From Glycomyces tritici (lineage in GTDB: Bacteria; Actinomycetota; Actinomycetes; Mycobacteriales; Micromonosporaceae), in the NCBI RefSeq assembly GCF_030403505.1, contig NZ_JAUEMJ010000008.1, positions 62,001-126,000 on the forward strand: 64,000 nucleotides of DNA, in the 5' to 3' direction. The position numbers were made by a program, and so were the translations under genes. Below the pieces are notes generated by a model. It was given only the letters and a program-made list of their open reading frames with translations, made no database searches and had not been told where the DNA came from. Below are positions 59,904 through 64,000 of this stretch, in pieces (position 1 is the first letter of the stretch; every line of letters starts with the position of its first letter).

Positions 59904-61469
59904 ATGTCCACTCCCCGGAACAGGATCACCGCTGCGCTGGCAGCAGCGGTGATCACTGCACTCTCACTCTCCACAATGGCCTCATCGGCCCAGGCCGCGG
60001 CGCGGCCCGATCCCGTGCCGCTGCCCGACCACCTCGAAGCCCTGCGCGCCGCCGAGGCGACCGAGCTGTACGGCAGCCCCGGCATCCGCCCCCTCGAAGA
60101 ACGCCGCACCTCCCTGGTCTCCATGGGCGACAGCGAGATCTCCGGCGAGGGCGTCGGCAACTACGAGCCCGGCACCCACACCGACGGGAACTGGTGCGAC
60201 CGCTCGCTCGACCAGGCCCTGTTCCGCACCGGCATCGAGAGCGACGAGCAGTACAACGTCGCCTGCTCCGGCGCGGCCTCCCCGCACCTCGTCCAGAGCA
60301 CCGGCGAGCAGCAGTGGAACGAGCTCAACCAGGGCGACCAGCTCGCGATCAAAGCCCGCAACACGCACGTGAAGCTCGTGTGGATCGTGGTGGGCGCCAA
60401 CGACGAGGGCGGCATCGAGTTCGGCCCCGTCGCCACCGAGTGCGCGACCAACCGCATCCTGTTCCTCGGCCCGTGCTGGGACAGCCATACCGACGACTGG
60501 GCGGCCCGCGTCGAGGTGAGCCAGGACGGCGTCGAGAACGCGATCGACGGCGTCCGGGAGACCATGGGCGACGCCGGGTACCTGGCGACCGACTACGACC
60601 TGGTCGTCATGTCCTACCCGAGCCCCGGCGGGCCCGATGTGGAGGACAACCCGGACTTCCCCGGCTGGTACGCCGGCGGCTGCCTCCTCTACCTCGCCGA
60701 CGCGGCGTTCGCCCGCAACAAGGCCGTGCCGCTGTTCGAGCGCGGCATTCGCGAAGCGGCCCTGGGCAAGGGCGCCCGCTACCTCGACGCGCAGCGCCTC
60801 TTCGACGGGCACGGCGTGTGCGAGGAGGAGCCCTGGGCGCGCGGCGTCTACGTCGAGGTGGGCGAGCTGCCCTCCGAGCACGCGTTCCGGCAGTCGCTGC
60901 ACCCCAACTACCTCGGCCACGGGGCGTTCGCGCAGTGCATCACCGAGTTCTACGCGCACCCCGAGTGGGAGACCTCCACCTGCGTCGACCCGGCCAGCAC
61001 CGACAGCGCCACCCTCTACGAAGGGCTGCTCGAGTTCCAGGACCTCAAAGCGGGCGGCCTGTGCGTCGACGCGGAGGGCTACGACTCCCGCAACGGCACC
61101 GACCTCATCTCGTGGCACTGCAACGGCGCGCGCAACCAGGGATTCTGGCTCGACGAGGAGCGCGGATCGCTCCATGTGGAACTGAGCCACGACCGCTGCG
61201 TGGACGTCGAGAGCGGCCGCATGCGGGCCGGGACCCCGCTGGTCCTGTGGGACTGCCACGGCGGACTCAACCAGGAGTTCACCGCGACCGGCACGGGCAT
61301 CCACCCGGTCGGCCACTCGGACCTGTGCCTGGGCTTCGACGGGACCGGCACCGGCGCGGCACTGGTGCTCACCCAGTGCGGCCCAAGCGCCGTCGCCGTC
61401 GCCGACCGCGACTACGCCGACCCGGCCGGCTACGGCCACGACGACTGGATCGGCGCGAGCGTCTACTAG
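59904..61469 (+). CDS. Secreted SGNH hydrolase with ricin B-type lectin domain
   Basis: This 521-residue exported protein has a signal peptide (about 1-33, ending AQA-A). An SGNH hydrolase domain follows (about 68-375): nucleophile Ser77 in SMGDSEISGEG, an oxyanion-type GAND block near 163 and catalytic His in SLHPNYLGHG. A C-terminal beta-trefoil (about 376-500) has QGFW and QEF repeats, typical of ricin B/CBM13 modules. It resembles secreted actinobacterial lipases/esterases that bind galactose- or xylose-containing polysaccharide. ATG with ACAGGAG about 6 nt upstream. It is followed by a strong terminator. Confidence 0.85.
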   Translation: MSTPRNRITAALAAAVITALSLSTMASSAQAAARPDPVPLPDHLEALRAAEATELYGSPGIRPLEERRTSLVSMGDSEISGEGVGNYEPGTHTDGNWCDRSLDQALFRTGIESDEQYNVACSGAASPHLVQSTGEQQWNELNQGDQLAIKARNTHVKLVWIVVGANDEGGIEFGPVATECATNRILFLGPCWDSHTDDWAARVEVSQDGVENAIDGVRETMGDAGYLATDYDLVVMSYPSPGGPDVEDNPDFPGWYAGGCLLYLADAAFARNKAVPLFERGIREAALGKGARYLDAQRLFDGHGVCEEEPWARGVYVEVGELPSEHAFRQSLHPNYLGHGAFAQCITEFYAHPEWETSTCVDPASTDSATLYEGLLEFQDLKAGGLCVDAEGYDSRNGTDLISWHCNGARNQGFWLDEERGSLHVELSHDRCVDVESGRMRAGTPLVLWDCHGGLNQEFTATGTGIHPVGHSDLCLGFDGTGTGAALVLTQCGPSAVAVADRDYADPAGYGHDDWIGASVY

Positions 61470-61480
61470 GAAACTGGTTC

Positions 61481-61512
61481 GGGCGCCGCCGGGCTCATGC
61501 CCGGCGGTGCCC
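61481..61512 (+). terminator. Terminator after the SGNH-lectin gene
   Basis: GGGCGCCGCCGGGC (61481-61494) and GCCCGGCGGTGCCC (61499-61512) form a 14-bp stem with one G-U pair and a TCAT loop, 11 bp after the stop. Confidence 0.65.
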
Positions 61513-61620
61513 ACTCGCATGACCGGCCGGGCAACCGCCGGCACCCGAGAACCCCATCGCCCCTCCGCGCAGGCGCGTAGGCTCTGTCCTTGGGACGCAT
61601 GAGGAAGGACGGGAGCTGCA

Positions 61621-63051
61621 ATGGCATCTGAGGAACGCGAAGTCGACCTGGTCGTGATCGGGGCCGGACCGGTGGGCGAGAACGTCGCCGACCGGGCGGC
61701 CCAGGGCGGCCTGGAGACCGTGATCGTCGAAAGCGAACTCGTCGGCGGCGAATGCTCCTACTGGGCGTGCATGCCGTCCAAGGCACTGCTGCGCCCGGCC
61801 CAGGTGCTCAGCGCCGCCCGCGCGCTCCCTGGCGCGGCCGAGGCCGTCACCGGCGGCATCGACGTCGCCGCCGTGCTCCGCAGGCGCGACTCCTTCACCA
61901 GCGACTGGTCCGACGACGGCCAGGTCCAATGGCTCGAGAGCGCGGGCATCGGCCTGGTGCGCGGGCGCGGGCGACTCAGCGGCGAACGCGAAGTCACCGT
62001 GACCGCGGAGGACGGCGCCACCACCGTACTCCGGGCCCGCCACGCGGTCGCGGTCGCGACCGGGTCGGTGCCGGTCCTGCCGGACATTCCCGGTCTGCGC
62101 GAAGCGAACCCGTGGTCGAGCCGCGAGGCCACCAGCGCGAAGACCGTGCCCGAGAGCCTCGCGATCATCGGCGGCGGCGTGGTCGCGATGGAGATGGCGA
62201 CCGCGTACGCGGCCCTCGGCGCCGACGTCACAGTCATCGTGCGGGACGGCGTGCTCGGCAGTGTCGAGTCCTTCGCGGGCGAGCGGGTGACCGAGGCGCT
62301 GCGATCGCGGGGGGTCGAGATCCTCACGCGCACCGAGACGCTCAGCGTCGAACGCACCGGCGGTGAAGTGCGGATCGAGACGAGCGGCGGCACGGTGACC
62401 GCCGCCGAGGTGCTCGTCGCGACCGGGCGCCGGCCCGCCACGGCCGACCTCGGACTGGAACGGGTCGGGCTCGACCCCGGGAAGCGGCTCGACACCGACG
62501 ACACCTTGCGCGTCGACGGATTCGACTGGCTGTACGCGGTGGGCGACGTGAACGGCCGGGTGCTCCTGACGCACCAGGGCAAATACCAGGCGCGCGCGGC
62601 GGGCGACGTGATCGCGGCCCGCGCGAAGGACCGCCCGGTCGACGACGCGCCGTGGGGCGCGCACGCGGCGACCGCGGACCACCACGCCGTGCCGCAGGTC
62701 GTGTTCACCGAACCCGAGGTCGCCGCCGTGGGACCGACCGCCGAAGAGGCTCGCGCGCAAGGGAAGTCGATCAGGGTCGTGGACTACGACCTCGCCGGGG
62801 TCGCCGGGGCGGGCCTCTCCCGCGACGGCTACCAGGGCGCCGCGCGGATGATCGTGGACGAGGACCGCGGGGTGATGATCGGGGCGACCTTCGTCGGCCC
62901 TGACGTGGCCGAGCTCGTGCACGCGGCGACCACGGCCGTCGTCGGCGAGGTGCCGATCGACCGGCTCTGGCACGCGGTGCCGTCCTACCCCACGGTCAGC
63001 GAGATCTGGCTGCGGCTGCTCGAAGCGTACGGGCGCCCCGCCTCGGCCTAG
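61621..63051 (+). CDS. FAD-dependent pyridine nucleotide-disulphide oxidoreductase
   Basis: This 476-residue flavoprotein has an FAD-binding VIGAGPVGENVA loop (about 12-23). A redox-active disulphide (C45 and C50 in GGECSYWACMPSK) follows, then an NAD(P) loop (IIGGGVVAMEMA, about 181-192) and a C-terminal dimerisation domain with HAVPSYPTVSEIW. It has the layout of dihydrolipoamide dehydrogenase, mycothione reductase and mercuric reductase. The HxVPSYPTVSE tail points to a less-characterised actinobacterial branch. The physiological disulphide substrate is unknown. It converges on the EamA gene with stops overlapping. Confidence 0.85.
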   Translation: MASEEREVDLVVIGAGPVGENVADRAAQGGLETVIVESELVGGECSYWACMPSKALLRPAQVLSAARALPGAAEAVTGGIDVAAVLRRRDSFTSDWSDDGQVQWLESAGIGLVRGRGRLSGEREVTVTAEDGATTVLRARHAVAVATGSVPVLPDIPGLREANPWSSREATSAKTVPESLAIIGGGVVAMEMATAYAALGADVTVIVRDGVLGSVESFAGERVTEALRSRGVEILTRTETLSVERTGGEVRIETSGGTVTAAEVLVATGRRPATADLGLERVGLDPGKRLDTDDTLRVDGFDWLYAVGDVNGRVLLTHQGKYQARAAGDVIAARAKDRPVDDAPWGAHAATADHHAVPQVVFTEPEVAAVGPTAEEARAQGKSIRVVDYDLAGVAGAGLSRDGYQGAARMIVDEDRGVMIGATFVGPDVAELVHAATTAVVGEVPIDRLWHAVPSYPTVSEIWLRLLEAYGRPASA

Positions 63052-64000
63052 CGACTGTCCGCTCGCCGCGCCGGCCTCGGCCTTACCGACCCCGGTGCCG
63101 CTTCGGCAGGGCGGGTGAAGAACGAGCGTGACGGACGGGGACCGGTGCCGGCGGTCGCCGCCTCCTGCACCAGGGAGGTCGTGGAGCAGACCTCGCGTTC
63201 GCCCTCGGGGGCCTCGGCCGCCCCGGGGCTCCCGCCGAGATCGTCGGCGATGCGCCTGGAGGCCTTGAGCCGGGCGCGCACGGCGAGGCCTGCGCAGGCG
63301 ATCACGGCGAGCCCGCCGCCGACGGTGGACCAGCCGACCGGTTCGCCGAGGAGCAGCGCGGCCCACGCGATGGTCATCACCGGCTGCGTGAGCTGCACCT
63401 GACTCACCTGCGCCATCGGCCCGATCGCGAGGCCGCGGTACCAGGCGAAGAACCCCAGGTACATGCTCACGGCCGCAAGGTAGGCGAACGCGAGCCACTG
63501 CACCGGGGTCGCGGTCGGCGCTTCCCGCGCCACCTCGATGCCCGCCGCCGCGATCATCACCGGGGCGGCCAGGACCAGCGCCCACGACACGGTCTGCCAC
63601 GAGCCGAGCTCGCGCGCGAGCAGGCCGCCCTCGGCGTACCCGACCGCCGCGGCCAGCACCGCGCCGAAGAAGAGCAGGTCCGCGGCGTCCAGCGACGCGA
63701 ATCCGCCGCCCTGCAGGGCGGCGAAGCCGACCGCGGCCACCGCGCCGAGACCCGCGAACGTCCAGAACGAGGCCGCCGGCCGCTCCTTCACCCGCAGCAC
63801 GGCCATGATCGCCGTCGCCGCCGGCAGGAGCGCGATCACGACCGCGCCGTGGCCGGCGGAGGACGTGGTGAGCGCGTAGGAGGTGAGCATCGGGAAGCCG
63901 ACCACCACGCCGCCCGCGACCAGGGCGAGCCGACCCCATTGGGCCGCAGACGGAAGGCGCTGGCCGGTCGCGGCCAGCGCGACCGCGGCGAGCGCCGCGG
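63048..64000 (-). CDS. EamA/DMT family transporter, truncated by the window end
   Basis: The frame stays open to the window edge, so the N-terminus is missing; 316 residues are visible. They contain nine or so hydrophobic segments and two EamA-type repeats (TSSAGHGAVVIALLPAATAI; VSQVQLTQPVMTIAWAALLLGEPV), the RhaT/YdcZ-like drug/metabolite transporter layout. A hydrophilic tail of about 75 residues (Pro/Ala/Glu-rich) is unusual for the family. It would export a small metabolite; the substrate is unknown. It converges on the flavoprotein gene with a 4-bp stop overlap. Confidence 0.85.
   Translation of the reverse strand, partial: AALAAVALAATGQRLPSAAQWGRLALVAGGVVVGFPMLTSYALTTSSAGHGAVVIALLPAATAIMAVLRVKERPAASFWTFAGLGAVAAVGFAALQGGGFASLDAADLLFFGAVLAAAVGYAEGGLLARELGSWQTVSWALVLAAPVMIAAAGIEVAREAPTATPVQWLAFAYLAAVSMYLGFFAWYRGLAIGPMAQVSQVQLTQPVMTIAWAALLLGEPVGWSTVGGGLAVIACAGLAVRARLKASRRIADDLGGSPGAAEAPEGEREVCSTTSLVQEAATAGTGPRPSRSFFTRPAEAAPGSVRPRPARRADSR

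Noticed and set aside
1..64000. tRNA, rRNA, CRISPR arrays, prophage or insertion sequences
   Set aside because: No regularly spaced repeats, cloverleaf-like sequences, rRNA motifs, transposases or phage structural genes were recognised by reading; a computed scan was not possible.

Overview
The window is 64 kb of GC-rich, densely packed DNA in which most coding third positions are G or C and GTG or TTG starts are common. Several features point to a mycelial or soil Actinomycetota: a GylR-type glycerol regulon, paired ECF sigma factors with SnoaL-like tails, an Asp23/AmaP/DUF2273 cluster, secreted enzymes carrying CBM2, a CebR-like box and Tat-type signal peptides. A plant-associated genus such as Glycomyces would fit, but that is a guess from gene content. 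No rRNA, tRNA, CRISPR array, prophage or insertion sequence was seen.

Layout. 1-419: end of a GH42 beta-galactosidase. 643-4605: an ECF sigma factor, a DUF4267 membrane protein behind two TetR-type palindromes, a GNAT acetyltransferase, and a divergent MFS/ArsR-like pair. 4795-9962: glycerol operon glpF-glpK-glpD with its IclR-type regulator. The glpF promoter has a consensus CRP site, and a 14-bp box recurs upstream of both glpF and the regulator. 10035-17349: the most unusual locus, two divergent operons encoding a VirD4/TraG-like ATPase, an M48 membrane peptidase, a coiled-coil membrane protein, three small unknown proteins and a Ycf46-type AAA+ ATPase. 17443-17986: an AT-richer patch with a basic membrane protein and a 70-bp tandem duplication of its 5' end.

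17987-23596: a CBM2-metalloprotease, an SMP-30 lactonase, and an aspartate decarboxylase/aspartate-alanine exchanger pair. 23904-39693: a 16-kb island for cell-wall salvage. A Dpp-type ABC importer is followed by M55, M20, S9 and S66 peptidases and then by secreted NagZ-, NamZ- and AmiE-type hydrolases. The exported enzymes would dismantle glycan-peptide fragments outside the membrane, and the importer and cytosolic peptidases would take up and degrade the peptides.

39690-47433: a nucleotide-sugar-epimerase-like protein, a DUF1206 protein, the six-gene Asp23-type envelope cluster, a GH30 galactanase-type enzyme, an Excalibur protein and a DUF7144 protein. 47575-50571: a CBM2 SGNH esterase with a CebR-like operator, then an ECF41 sigma factor convergent with an oxidoreductase whose promoter carries an ECF41-like signature. 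50811-56785: alpha-galactosidase, LacI regulator and alpha-L-rhamnosidase. 56894-64000: a glycosyltransferase, a ThuA/Gfo-Idh-MocA pair, an SGNH-ricin B secreted enzyme, an FAD disulfide oxidoreductase and a truncated EamA exporter.

Together the window suggests a saprophyte that scavenges plant polysaccharides (galactans, rhamnose-containing pectin, cellulose-associated material), glycerol and peptidoglycan. Inserted among these is an uncharacterised ATPase-peptidase system.
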